64,000 nucleotides of DNA from Alopecurus myosuroides. Its lineage: Eukaryota > Streptophyta > Magnoliopsida > Poales > Poaceae. The translations under genes were made by a program, and so were the position numbers. This document shows positions 12,501-23,092 of the stretch, piece after piece. Location of the stretch: contig CM054059.1 of assembly GCA_028641055.1 (NCBI GenBank), forward strand, positions 436,050,167 through 436,114,166, in the 5' to 3' direction. The stretch's first letter is position 1. Every line of letters begins with the position of its first letter. The notes below the pieces were generated by a model that was given only the letters and a program-made list of their open reading frames with translations, was not told the DNA's origin and did no database searches.

Positions 12501-13807
12501 TCAAACCATGACCATTCTTCATATAAATCCATGAGAATAACAATGGCCATCAAGGAAGCTAATAGAGTTCAACACATGAACTCCATTATTTCCTATGGAC
12601 AAGATCTACAAGGATAACTCAATGCAAACATTAGTCCATAAAGGATTGTCATTAATTACCAAAACCACATATGGGGGAACCATGCGCTTTCACCATACCA
12701 TCATCGAATAATTATTTCGCCGCCGCCTGGGGGCGGAAAACACCCGAGAGAGAAACTCTCTGGTGGGGAGAAATTTGTCGGGGAAATTCCTCTCCGGAGA
12801 GGGGAATCACCGCCAATGTCACCATCATCACTCCGGGCTTTATCGGGATCATCGTCATCATCATTATCATCACCAGCACCGTCACCCTCATCATCCACCG
12901 TCATCCCGCTGTAACAATTAGGGGCCTCTATCGTTGTTTTACATTAGATCTCTCTCCTAGTGTGGATTACTTGTTAGTAGTTGATGCTTGTGAGATTTAT
13001 CGGTGTTAGCACTTTATGACCAGATTGTTATCATCCATTATATCACCTCTGATTATGATCCATATGATGTCTTGTGAGTAGTTTGTTTAGTTCTTGAGGA
13101 CATGGGAGAAGTCATGATGTTAGTAGTGAAGTTATATTGAAGTAATATCTCGTGGTTCGGTATTTAAGTTGTGGTGCTATTCTTTTAGTGGTGCCATGTG
13201 AACGTCGACTACATGATACTTCGCCTTTATGGGACTAGGAGGATGCATTGTGTATTTGGCTACTAATTGTGGGGTTGCCGGAGTGACAGAAACCTAAACC
13301 CCCATTACGAAACCAATGCACGAGGGAGCGTAGAATCCCGGAGTTTAAACTTGTGGTTAGTTTATCTTAATTACTTTCTTGTTTTTGCGGATGCTTACGA
13401 GGGGTATAATCACAAGTATGTATTAGTCCTAGTTGGGCGGTGCATTAGCATAGGTTCACCCACACAACACTTCATGAACCAATGGATATTAATCAACCGT
13501 AACGGAGCGAAAGCACTTGACGAAATCCCCATGTGTCCTCGAGAACGTTTGGTAGTCATAAGTAATACAACCGGTTTGTCCTTGCTCTCAAAAGGCTTGG
13601 GCCACTCGCTGCAATATTATTTACTGCACTTTATTTACTCGCACTTTATTTATCTGCTATATCCAAAACAACCAAAAACCCGTTTGTTAGTGTTTACAGT
13701 GAATTCTCTATCCAAACTGCTTGTCAACACCTTCCACTCCTCGTTGGGTTCGACACTCTTATTTATCGAAAGTACTACGATACATCCCCTATACTTGTGG
13801 TTCATCA
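9547..13807 (+). mobile_element. Solo LTR of a gypsy-type element, inserted in the Athila-like element
   Basis: It starts TGATATGTCCATTTTG at 9547 and ends TTCATCA at 13807, with identical flanking 5-mers GAGTA at 9542-9546 and 13808-13812. It contains no PBS, coding region or second LTR, so it is a solo LTR left by LTR-LTR recombination. Its own length is about 1.49 kb after removing the nested LTR at 9927-12691. The 3' part (12692-13807) includes ACTCTTATTTATCGAAAG and CCCCTATACTTGTGG, seen at the LTR ends of several Triticeae gypsy families. Confidence 0.85.
9927..12691 (-). mobile_element. Solo LTR of a copia-type (SIRE/Maximus-like) element nested in a solo LTR
   Basis: On the minus strand it begins TGAAAGCGCATGG (at 12691) and ends GTCCGTTCA (at 9927). 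Target-site duplications CCATA flank it at 9922-9926 and 12692-12696. It holds a minus-strand TATA-like TATTTAAG near 10883-10890, a cluster of about ten CCGGAATATCCGGT-type palindromes at 10930-11420, and the CCTATTCACCCCCC motif near its 3' end. The same design (palindrome array, TATA, poly-C motif) appears in the intact copia element at 15132. No internal region or second LTR remains. Confidence 0.88.
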
Positions 13808-13812
13808 GAGTA

Positions 13813-15131
13813 CTCTCATGTTTGCTTGTTGTAGCATTTAGAGAGTTTTTGTTAAAGCATATTTTGTATGGTGCTTGTTGGGAAAAGAAATGGCTACTTG
13901 TAGTAGAATTTATAACGGTGCAAGTAGAAGCTTGTATAGACAATGGCTAGAATTTTTTATATATCATGCTAGATGTTATTTTAATTCTAAGGCCTAGTAG
14001 TTATTTAGTAGCATGATTAGCCTCAAATAGCTGAGAGTGTTTAATGTTCCATTAAAAGAATCATGAGTTGTTCTTGTTATATTGAAGCATAAATTTGTGG
14101 TGTTCTACTTTGAATGTTTTATTTGGTTGACTTGGCGCATGCTCACACCATGTTTATGACTATGAACCAGTCACTTATATCCTCTATGATCATTTATTTT
14201 TTAAACTTGTGGTACCACTTATGCTTTGATTAATGATCTTTATGTCTCTATGCATGATTATGGCTCTTATGCTTTCTTGATTTGTCGCTCCTAGTCTTTT
14301 GCTAACCTCCACATGTACTGAGTATGAGCTCTACTCGTGCATCCAACTCCCAAAAACCAAAGTATGCCAAATGTGCCCATCATACCTACCTACATGTGGT
14401 ATTTAACCGCCACTCCAAAGTAAATTGCTCATGTGTTACCTTTAAAACTTTCAAAATTACTCCTATGTTGTGCTCCTGTTTTAGCTCATGAGGACGTAAA
14501 TAGATAATCTTTATCTCACTTGTTTATTGGACTTTCACACTCTGGACTAGTGGCTTCATCTGCTTATCCAATGATAAAAGAGCTGGCAGCGGGGTGCCCA
14601 GCCCCAAATTAATAACAACAAATTATCTTTACTATTTTTGCTCTTGATTTATCAGTCAAAGCATAATTGTGTAAACAAAAGAGAAAGAGGGATGACCTTC
14701 TACCCAGATGCGTCCTTCTATGGGAGTCGCTCTTGTGAAGTCTAGTTGACTGGTGACGTACTGTATTTTCTGTTTACCATTCGTTGACATAAGCATACAC
14801 CTCTCTTAAAAATGTCTTTTATACCTCTGTTTAATAAAATAAAAGGCTCTAGAACATGAGTTGATCCTTGCTTCCCTCTGCGAAGGGCCTTTCTTTTACT
14901 TTTATGTTGAGTATCCATCTTCTAACTTTATGCACAGTTGAGAGAGCATAGTTGCCATTCTGAGTTTTATGTGCATTTGTCCCAGAAACATTATTAATTG
15001 ATTCATGAAGTGTTATTGTTTGTTCTCTAATTATTTGTTCTAGTTTCCTCATGAAATTTGAAGGTGTCCTGGCATTTATGTTTTGCCCCACTCTTAAGGA
15101 CTAGCGAAATATCACTTTTCCATGTTATCTC
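13813..15131 (+). other. Non-coding 3' internal region of the Athila-like element, second part
   Basis: This sequence rejoins the region left of the solo LTR when the insertion is removed. It is T-rich, has no credible coding frame and ends at the ATCTC target site (15127-15131) of the copia element. Confidence 0.6.
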
Positions 15132-16328
15132 TGAAAGTGCATTCTTGATATCTCACGGTTTTGTGTGTTTGTTAACAACATAAAGAAGTTGCTAACCGTA
15201 TACGCTATTTTGTTAAAAGGTTGGTCCTAAATCAGCACGTATACGGTGTCAAAGAAATGGTGAAGAATTCGAAGATCAATGGAACTTTTCTGGCCATCTA
15301 CAGAGTTTCAAAGGAAAGGCCGGAAAATTCCGGGCATCCGGAATGGTTCCGGATTATTCCGGCCACTATGGGAAATTGCTCTGTTGCAATCCGGAATATT
15401 CCGGAACTTTCCGGCAGCCGGAATTTTCCGGGTCCATTCCGGCCACAACGGGAAATTGTTCTGTTGGCATCCGGAATATTCCGGGAGCCATTCCGGCCAC
15501 TACGGCGAATTGTTCGGGTGGCATCCGGATTGCTCCGGAATATTCCGGGGGTCCGGAAAATTCCGGACCATTCCGGGCTGGTCGAAATCTGGCCCAAAAA
15601 CGGCTAGTTTTCTTGGAGGCTATAAATAGAGGTTCACTTCTCTCTCCAAGGGTTAGCTCTTCCCAGCATTGAAGACACCATTAATGGAGCTCACCCACTA
15701 GCAAGATCTCCCTCCTCTTCCACCCAAACTCGTTGATTCTTTGAGGATTGGAGGAGGACCACCGGATCTACATCTTCACCAACCCGTTCTTCATTTCCCC
15801 CTCTCTAGCTCGAGGGATCTTGCCTAGGGTTTCCTCTTGTGGAGAACCTAGGCTTCTTGTTTCTTGTTGGTGATTCAAGAAGGTTTGGGAGCCCCCAATT
15901 AAGTTGTGGGTGTGTGCCCCAAGTGGTTTGTAAAGTATTTGATCCCCGCCTCAAAGGGGTTCTTTAGTGGAAGGTGAACTAGGCCTTTGTGGCGAAGTTC
16001 ATCGGAGATTAAGGTGAAGCCTTAGTGGTGTTGAGTAGGCCTTTGTGGCGAGCTCACACCTCTCCAACGAGACGTACTCCCCTAAAAAGGAGGAACTCGG
16101 AAATACATCGTGTCTCCGTGTGCTTCCATCGGTTACCTCGTTCCTCCCTCTCTTTACTTACTTGTACTTGTTGCATTGATTGCTTGTCTTGTCATATAGG
16201 TAAATTCATCACTAGTTGCACTATCTAGAGAATTTACCTTTCTTGTCAAGCCTAAATTTGAGAAAAATTAAAATTTGCCGTAGCACCTATTCACCCCCCC
16301 CCCTCTAGGTGCCCATACTATACTTTCA
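15132..16328 (+). repeat. 5' LTR of the copia element
   Basis: The LTR runs TGAAAGTGC to CTTTCA. It contains a dense array of CCGGAAT/ATTCCGG palindromes at about 15318-15585, a TATA box at 15621-15628, and a C10 run near 16292. Small frames in the palindrome array (for example 15279-15629) are by-products of the repeats. Confidence 0.95.
15621..15628 (+). promoter_or_regulatory. LTR TATA box with upstream palindrome array
   Basis: TATAAATA lies about 35 bases after the last CCGG palindrome. It is the likely core promoter for the genomic gag-pol RNA; the same box occurs at 26017-26024 in the 3' LTR. Confidence 0.75.
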
Positions 16329-16330
16329 AT

Positions 16331-16343
16331 TGGTATCAGAGCC
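16331..16343 (+). other. Primer binding site of the copia element
   Basis: TGGTATCAGAGCC begins two bases after the LTR end and matches the 3' end of plant initiator tRNA-Met. Confidence 0.92.
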
Positions 16344-16383
16344 TCGGCTCTTCTATCGGGCTTAACCGCCTAAGAGTTTAAGT

Positions 16384-18888
16384 ATGGGTGATGAGGATGA
16401 CGCTCCGTCCGAAGGAAATGTGTCCATGAATGATCTCAATGCTTTGAGAGAATCATTGACCCCATCCATAGACACTAAATTTGAGGAGTTGCGTCTACTC
16501 ATGACAACACTCCTCAAAACCAAGGAACTGGAGGTGGTCGACTCATCCCCTCCGGAAACGGAGGGTGCCAAGATTGGGGTTGATGGTGAACAACCTAAAA
16601 CTGCTTCCGCCGAACAATCCTCTAAGAAGGGTGCGAGTGGAAAGGAAGGATATCATGCCGTAGAAGGCTCATATTCTCCCGATCCCCCCATCCCCTTTCC
16701 TCATATAATTCCTAGGGGAGATCCACCTAAAATTGATGCATATTCTTTTCGTGAATGGCAATACTACATGGAGACTCACTTGAACTCTTCTTGTATAGAT
16801 CTTTGGAGAATCACTCGTGATGGATACAAGCCATATGATCCCAAGAATCTCACAAGAAGAGAGGTTGTAGATTGCCAACTCAATTACACCGCTTTGTCTA
16901 TCCTTCATCAAGCCGTGGGCCCCAATCACATGCCGCATCTTCAACACTTCTCCACCGCCAAAGAGACATGGGATGCCCTTGTCGTCATGTTTGTTGGGAA
17001 TGAAAGCATGCAAAGAAATCGCTATGACACCTTGACCAATGAGGCCGAAGGATTCTTCATGCGTGATGGAGAAGATCACGTTGACATGTATCGGAGGCTC
17101 AAGTCTCTTGCCACCGCCTTCTCTAATGCGGGTGCAACACATATTGATGATGCTTGGATCAAGAGGAAGTTCATAATTGCCGTGATGCCTTTCGAGGGCA
17201 CGGATATGAAGAGCATTCAAGGGAGACATGATTTCTCCACCATGACCTCTACCCAAGTCATGCAAGAGTTGAGCTCCTACAAAGTGCAAACCAAGAATGC
17301 TCTTGACAACCGTGCTAGGGCCATTGGAATGCATCAAGGAGCTTCCGTTGCTTTGAAGGCCAAGGTGTTGACAAGAGAAGTTGAGAATGATGAAGATGGT
17401 GAAGAAGCATTGCCTCCATTGAAGGAACAAGAATATGATCCCGTTCTAAAGGATCTAATAGCTCTCACCGTGCAAAAGTTTTGGAACAATCCCCCTAAAG
17501 GCAAGAAGTTTGTTAAGGAGAAGACCAAGTCTCGTTATGGTAATGATGGGGCTCAAAGAGTGAGATCTTGCTTCAATTGCCAAGACAAGTACCACTTCAT
17601 TGCGGAATGCCCATATGAGAATAGAGAAAACCATAGTGGCAAGCTCATCCGCAAGGACAAGTCCAAGGTTGAATACAAGAAACCTCATTTCAAGAAGAAA
17701 CCTTTCAACAAGAAGACTCCTACCAAGTTTGTGCTCTTGACTCAAGAGGAGTATGACTCCGGGAGTGATGAAGAAGAAGAAACAACAAGTGAAGTGGCCG
17801 CTCTAGCTATTGCTTCCACTCCATCTTCGTCATCCCTCTTTGAATCTCCCAATGAAAATCTTCCTCAACGCGATGCCAAGTGCTTCATGGCTAAGGCCAC
17901 GGAGGTATCATCTTCTCCTAACTCTAAGACCCCTAGTGAACTAGAACATATTGCTTGTCTTAGAGAGGAAGAGGAAAGAGCCTCCTTGGATCGTTTTATG
18001 TCTAACATGCAAGGGGAGACCAAGAAGTACTTTGAGCATCTCATGAGGCAATTGGGAGAGGCCCAAGAGGCCCTTGAGAAGAAAGGTGAGATTGAGAGAA
18101 GGGATGCGGATGAAATTGCATCACTCTCAATGACTCTTGAAGAAGAGCATGATGGTAGAGTTTCTCTAGAGGATGAACTTGAAACTATTGAAACCACTCA
18201 TAATGAACTTGTCTCTAAAATCATTAAGGAACGTGATCTTGCTATTGCTAAATATAAAAAGGCTAAAAAGGATAAAGTAGAGTTTGGGGTTGGTCATGGT
18301 AAACTAACCGAGGAGTTTGAAAAGCTAACCATTGCTCACAAAGCTTTGGAAAGCCAACACTCATCCCTCAAAGAGTTGCATGAACAACTTCAAACTCAAC
18401 TTACTCAAGCTAACCATCCTAGCACTTCTACTTCTTCTTGTGATCATGCAAATATTATTGAAGAAAATGCTAGGTTGAAGGATGAACTTGCAAGGCTCAA
18501 GGGCAAAAGCACTCAAGTTGAAAAGGTGGTGCTTGCCACCCCACAAGTGGTTGCCTCAAGCACTAATGCCGTCATGTCTAGACCACAAGTGAGTGCTCCA
18601 AGGCAACAAGTGGGCAAGCAAGGTCTTGGCTATGTAGCCAAGAAAAGGAACAAGAAGAAGAACAAACATGGTGCTTCGGGTGGTATTGTCATGAGGGACA
18701 ACACTACCCGTAGCTCCTCCGCGGGAACTAACAACCCACACCATTTCTTATATGTTGATTATTATGGTGTTGTGCAAGCTAAATATGTTGGTCCTATTGA
18801 GGGTTTTATTGACTACACTATATGGGTTCCAAAGACCCTTGTTGCTAACATGAAGGGACCCAACTCGGGTCCTAACTCTAGTCAATGA
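16384..18888 (+). CDS. gag: Copia gag polyprotein (834 aa, intact)
   Basis: Capsid-nucleocapsid protein of the copia element; it forms the particle and packages the RNA. The copia gag core (UBN2-like) spans about residues 110-310. A CCHC zinc knuckle [14 protein letters not shown] (C-X2-C-X4-H-X4-C) at about residues 397-410 binds RNA. The C-terminal third is acidic and then forms a long predicted coiled coil (about residues 530-730), usual for the large gags of SIRE/Maximus elements. The ATG at 16384 is the first after the PBS. The frame ends at TGA 18886-18888, five bases before pol as usually drawn; pol is in the +1 frame. Confidence 0.93.
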   Translation: MGDEDDAPSEGNVSMNDLNALRESLTPSIDTKFEELRLLMTTLLKTKELEVVDSSPPETEGAKIGVDGEQPKTASAEQSSKKGASGKEGYHAVEGSYSPDPPIPFPHIIPRGDPPKIDAYSFREWQYYMETHLNSSCIDLWRITRDGYKPYDPKNLTRREVVDCQLNYTALSILHQAVGPNHMPHLQHFSTAKETWDALVVMFVGNESMQRNRYDTLTNEAEGFFMRDGEDHVDMYRRLKSLATAFSNAGATHIDDAWIKRKFIIAVMPFEGTDMKSIQGRHDFSTMTSTQVMQELSSYKVQTKNALDNRARAIGMHQGASVALKAKVLTREVENDEDGEEALPPLKEQEYDPVLKDLIALTVQKFWNNPPKGKKFVKEKTKSRYGNDGAQRVRSCFNCQDKYHFIAECPYENRENHSGKLIRKDKSKVEYKKPHFKKKPFNKKTPTKFVLLTQEEYDSGSDEEEETTSEVAALAIASTPSSSSLFESPNENLPQRDAKCFMAKATEVSSSPNSKTPSELEHIACLREEEERASLDRFMSNMQGETKKYFEHLMRQLGEAQEALEKKGEIERRDADEIASLSMTLEEEHDGRVSLEDELETIETTHNELVSKIIKERDLAIAKYKKAKKDKVEFGVGHGKLTEEFEKLTIAHKALESQHSSLKELHEQLQTQLTQANHPSTSTSSCDHANIIEENARLKDELARLKGKSTQVEKVVLATPQVVASSTNAVMSRPQVSAPRQQVGKQGLGYVAKKRNKKKNKHGASGGIVMRDNTTRSSSAGTNNPHHFLYVDYYGVVQAKYVGPIEGFIDYTIWVPKTLVANMKGPNSGPNSSQ

Positions 18889-18892
18889 TCTC

Positions 18893-21800
18893 TTGCAGGA
18901 CTATGCTTCCGGTGGGGCTAAATGGATTCTTGATAGTGGATGCACTAATCATATGACCGGAAGCAAAGAACTTGTGACGGAGTTGCAACCAAATGATATC
19001 CAAGCAACCGTCACCTATGGGGACTCGTCCAAGTCTAAGGTATCCGGATTTGGCAAGGTTGTGGTGGCTTCCGATATCACTATCGTGAACGTCATGCTTG
19101 TCGAATCCCTTGGTTACAATTTACTTTCCGTTCGTTCTCTTAGTAAGATGGGTCTTTCCGTCTTCTTTGATGGTGATATTGTGGTCCTTTTGAGGAGCAA
19201 GACTCTTGACGTCGTTCACGTGGGACATGTTGAAAATGAGTTGTATGTGGTGGACTTTTCGAAGTCAACCAACACTCAAGCAATGTGTCTTTTCGGGAAG
19301 GCGGACTTGGGATGGTTGTGGCATCGCCGCCTATCCCATGTCAACATGAGAACTTTGCAAAGTCTTCACAAAAGTGGCCTTATTGTCGGACTAAAAGAAA
19401 ATGTTTCCTTCGCAAAGGATCGCGTTTGTAGGTCGTGTGTTGAAGGGAAGATGCATGATATTGTGCACAAGGCCAAGACTATTATCTCATCAAAGAGGAT
19501 CTTGGAGCTTCTCCATGTTGATCTCTTTGGTGCCGTGCCCGAGGCAAGTCTTGGCGGCAAGAAGTATTGCTTGGTGATTGTCGATGATTATTCAAGATAC
19601 ACTTGGGTTTATTTCTTCAAGTGCAAGAGTGAGACTCAACAAACCATCATCGATTTCTCCAACGAAGTGCAACGACAACACAATGTGCAAATCATGGCTA
19701 TTAGGAGTGATAATGGTTCGGAGTTCAAAAACTATACATTGAATGAATTTCTTAGTGAAGAAGGCATTCGTCACCAATACTCCGCCACTTACACTCCTCA
19801 ACAAAATGGCGTTGCCGAAAGAAAGAATCGCACTCTCTTGGATATGGCAAGGACCATGTTGGCGGAGTACTCTTCTCCCCAATATTTATGGGCCGAGGCC
19901 GTATCCACCGCATGCCACTCCTCCAACCGCCTCTACATCCGCAAAGGCTTGTGCAAGACCCCATATGAGATCCTCACCGGCAACAAGCCCAACGTATCCT
20001 ACTTCCGTGTATTCGGTTGTAAGTGCTTCTATTTGATCAAGGGTATTAGGTTGTCGAAATTTCAATCCAAAACTATTGAGGGTATCTTTGTTGGTTACGG
20101 TGCCGAATCCCACACTTATAGAGTCTATGACAAAGCCTCACGGATTGTCATAGAATCTTGTAGTGTGGTTTTCGAGGAAAATGACGGCTCCCAAGTGGCG
20201 CAATTTCATGTTTCAAATGTAGATGTTGAAATGCCTCAAGAAGCCATAGGAAGGATGGGCGTGGGATTCTTCCGCCCCATCGAGGGACACCTTGTGGCGA
20301 CTCGAGAAGGACTATGCTCTACCCAAGTGGAGCCCTCCTCTACATTTGAAGATCAAGCCAAGGAGCCACCTATTACACCTAACCGAGAACATATTCAAGA
20401 CCCTCCTCTCGTTGATCAAGTGACTCCGCAAGTCGTACCCACTCCTCTCACTAATGCGAGCCAAGATCAAGGCCAAGATCAATCGTCCTCGTCATCCTCT
20501 TCTCAAGTTGAAGCTAGTTGTGAAGATATTGTTGATGATGATGTTGATGATCAAGGCCATGATGGTCAAGATGGGGACCCAAATGATCAAGATGATCAAG
20601 TATCTCCTCCTTGCAATAATGAGGAGATCGAAGCCCGTCGCATCAAAAGGATAAGAAGAGCTTTGAAGCTAATTGATGCCCAAGATGACAAGGTCTTGGA
20701 GGATGTTCAAACTAGAAGATCCACTAGAAGGCAATTGGCTCATTTTTGTGAGCATCAAGCTCATATCTCTTTGGTGGAGCCTAAGAAAGTGTATGAAGCT
20801 CTTGAGGACTCCGATTGGGTTGAAGCTATGCATGATGAGCTCAATAACTTTGAGCGCAACAAGGTTTGGAGATTGGTTGAGAAACCCAAGGATTGCCACA
20901 ATGTTATTGGCACCAAGTGGATATTCAAGAACAAGCAAGATGAGAATGGCATTGTCATTAGGAACAAGGCACGATTGGTTGCTCAAGGTTACACCCAAGT
21001 TGAAGGCATCGACTTTGATGAAACTTATGCGCCCGTGGCTCGCCTTGAGTCCATCCGTATCCTCCTTGCTTATGCTTCTTCACACAATTTCAAATTGCAA
21101 CAAATGGATGTGAAAAGTGCTTTCTTGAATGGTCCATTAAAAGAGGAGGTATATGTTAAGCAACCTCCGGGGTTCGAGAATCTCAACTTTCCCAACCACG
21201 TTTACAAACTTGACAAGGCTCTCTATGGTCTCAAACAAGCACCTCGTGCTTGGTATGAGCACCTTAGGGAGTTGTTAGATGATCGTGGTTTCGAAGTTGG
21301 GAAGATTGACCCCACTCTCTTCACCAAGAGAGTAAAGGGAGAGCTTTTCATATGCCAACTCTATGTGGACGATATCATCTTTGGCTCAACTAACCAAGCT
21401 TTCAATAATGAGTTCTCTAAGCTTATGACTGACAGGTTCGAGATGTCTATGATGGGTGAGCTTAAATTCTTCCTTGGCTTTGAGATCAAGCAATTGGCCC
21501 GTGGTACCTTCATTTCTCAAGCCAAGTATACTCAAGACATGCTCAAGAGGTTTAACTTCCAAGAGGCAAAGATCAAAACCACTCCTATGCAAGTCAAGTG
21601 TCATCTATCACGCAATCCAAAAGGGAGTAAGGATGTGGACCAAAAGCTCTATCGTTCTATGATTGGTTCTTTGCTCTATCTTTGTGCATCTAGGCCCGAT
21701 ATCGTTTTGAGTGTAGGTGTGTGTGCAAGGTATCAAGCGGCTCCTAAGGATTGCCATCTAATGGCGGTTCATAGAATCTTTCGTTATTTGGTTCATACCT

Positions 21801-22318
21801 CAAGATTTGGTTTGTGGTACCCAAAGGGGGCACAATTTACTCTCAATGGATATACGGATTCCGATTGGGCGGGTGATCAAGATGATAGGAAGTCAACTTC
21901 GGGGGCTTGCCAATTCCTTGGTAGGTCCCTTGTAAGTTGGTCCTCGAAGAAACAAAATTGCATCTCTCTCTCCACCGCCGAAGCGGAATATGTTGCCGCC
22001 GCAAGTGCATGCACCCAATTGCTATGGATGAGGCAAACTCTCAAGGAATATGGAGTTCATTTGGACAAAGTGCCTCTTCTATGTGACAATGAAAGTGCTA
22101 TCAAGATTGCATACAATCCGGTGCAACACACAAGGACGAAGCACATTGAGATTCGCCACCACTTCATCCGTGATCACGTGGCAAGAGGAGACATTGCACT
22201 CGGTTATGTGCCCACCAAGGACAATCTTGCGGATATTTTCACGAAGCCACTTGATGATGCAAGGTTCACATTCTTGAGGAATGAGCTAAATGTGATTGAT
22301 TCAAGGAGCTTGGCTTGA
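18893..22318 (+). CDS. pol: Copia pol polyprotein: protease, integrase, RT, RNase H (about 1141 aa, intact)
   Basis: The protease active site is [11 protein letters not shown] near the start. The integrase has its HHCC zinc region (HRRLSHVN ... CRSC) at about residues 145-190 and a catalytic core with [15 protein letters not shown] and NGVAERKNR (D, D, E). Reverse transcriptase has the YVDDIIFGS motif at about residue 825. RNase H has [16 protein letters not shown] and AEAEYVAA. All domains are uninterrupted. The frame is open from 18854 but has no ATG before the protease; 18893 is a TTG. Pol therefore probably depends on frameshifting or another translation or RNA-processing step (see findings). 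Frame overlap with gag is about 32 nt. Confidence 0.93.
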   Translation: MQDYASGGAKWILDSGCTNHMTGSKELVTELQPNDIQATVTYGDSSKSKVSGFGKVVVASDITIVNVMLVESLGYNLLSVRSLSKMGLSVFFDGDIVVLLRSKTLDVVHVGHVENELYVVDFSKSTNTQAMCLFGKADLGWLWHRRLSHVNMRTLQSLHKSGLIVGLKENVSFAKDRVCRSCVEGKMHDIVHKAKTIISSKRILELLHVDLFGAVPEASLGGKKYCLVIVDDYSRYTWVYFFKCKSETQQTIIDFSNEVQRQHNVQIMAIRSDNGSEFKNYTLNEFLSEEGIRHQYSATYTPQQNGVAERKNRTLLDMARTMLAEYSSPQYLWAEAVSTACHSSNRLYIRKGLCKTPYEILTGNKPNVSYFRVFGCKCFYLIKGIRLSKFQSKTIEGIFVGYGAESHTYRVYDKASRIVIESCSVVFEENDGSQVAQFHVSNVDVEMPQEAIGRMGVGFFRPIEGHLVATREGLCSTQVEPSSTFEDQAKEPPITPNREHIQDPPLVDQVTPQVVPTPLTNASQDQGQDQSSSSSSSQVEASCEDIVDDDVDDQGHDGQDGDPNDQDDQVSPPCNNEEIEARRIKRIRRALKLIDAQDDKVLEDVQTRRSTRRQLAHFCEHQAHISLVEPKKVYEALEDSDWVEAMHDELNNFERNKVWRLVEKPKDCHNVIGTKWIFKNKQDENGIVIRNKARLVAQGYTQVEGIDFDETYAPVARLESIRILLAYASSHNFKLQQMDVKSAFLNGPLKEEVYVKQPPGFENLNFPNHVYKLDKALYGLKQAPRAWYEHLRELLDDRGFEVGKIDPTLFTKRVKGELFICQLYVDDIIFGSTNQAFNNEFSKLMTDRFEMSMMGELKFFLGFEIKQLARGTFISQAKYTQDMLKRFNFQEAKIKTTPMQVKCHLSRNPKGSKDVDQKLYRSMIGSLLYLCASRPDIVLSVGVCARYQAAPKDCHLMAVHRIFRYLVHTSRFGLWYPKGAQFTLNGYTDSDWAGDQDDRKSTSGACQFLGRSLVSWSSKKQNCISLSTAEAEYVAAASACTQLLWMRQTLKEYGVHLDKVPLLCDNESAIKIAYNPVQHTRTKHIEIRHHFIRDHVARGDIALGYVPTKDNLADIFTKPLDDARFTFLRNELNVIDSRSLA

Positions 22319-22820
22319 CTATCTTGCGCACACCCCTATAGATGAAACGTGTTCGAGCTTAGATGTAGGCATGGACATAGGGGGAGTGCTATCCTAACTC
22401 ATTGGGTTCTCCCTCCCCCCATTATGCCCATAGCAAAAAAAAAATTCATTGTGATCTCTCTTTTCTAGTGTTGAATTGTGAGCTTCAATGTTGAGTTTTG
22501 GCAATGCCCCCAAGATATATCTTCGCGGTTGCATACCATGAACTCTTACATGGTGGCTTAGGCCACCAACCTCTTCCCACGTGAAGAGTTGGTTCTTAGT
22601 TGCATATCTTATGGTTATAGTGTTTTTTGTCCGAATACTACTTCTCGTTGCTATATTGATCTTATTTGGTTCTTCTCCGAGAAGTAAGACTAGGAAACCT
22701 AACCCTTGTGTTTTGCTCTATGTATCCTCTCCCATGTTCATCTTTGCATATGCCATACTCCACACATCACACATCATTCCTTGCCTTTCAAAACTTGCCT
22801 CCTCCGAAATTTTTGGAGCT
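22319..22820 (+). other. Non-coding spacer after copia pol
   Basis: No coding frame of note. ATAGGGGGAGT at about 22378-22388 is a purine-rich tract that resembles the real PPT at 25511-25527 and could act as an internal plus-strand primer. That role is inference. Confidence 0.45.
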
Positions 22821-22824
22821 GATT

Positions 22825-22956
22825 GTTGCTCCTGCCGGAAAATTCCGACCATCCGGAATTTTCCGGATCATTCCGGATAGCCGGATTGCCCCGGAATATT
22901 CCGGACCTCCGGAATTTTCCGGGCCATTCCGGATGGGCAGTTTTCGTCTATAAATA
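22825..22956 (+). promoter_or_regulatory. Internal promoter-like cassette of the copia element (palindromes plus TATA)
   Basis: At least four CCGGAATTTTCCGG-type palindromes (22834-22933) are followed by TATAAATA at 22949-22956. This reproduces the order and spacing in the LTR (palindromes, then TATAAATA at 15621). A leader of roughly 110 bases with pyrimidine-rich sequence separates the box from the ATG at 23093. It is well placed to start a separate mRNA for the third gene. Promoter activity is inferred, not shown. Confidence 0.6.
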
Positions 22957-23092
22957 CCCCGCACGCACGGGAGGCAGTTTTTCCTCCACTTCTTTCACTC
23001 CTCCCGTGCCCTAGCCGCCTCCTTTCGTCGATTTCGTCCCCGTTGCCCCTAGGGAGGATTGTTGGATCCCTCCCTTGGACAAGGACATCCCC

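Noticed and set aside
13267..13950. 227-codon plus-strand frame
   Set aside because: It crosses the right end of the solo LTR (13807) into Athila sequence, so it cannot be one gene.
15318..15585. Palindrome array considered as a CRISPR-like array
   Set aside because: Units are not separated by unique spacers of constant size, the genome is a plant, and the array lies in an LTR.
15221..15672. Overlapping 100-130-codon frames on both strands in the LTR (also 25617-26068)
   Set aside because: They are produced by the CCGGAAT/ATTCCGG palindromes, which read open in several frames; no domain, and they lie upstream of the LTR TATA.
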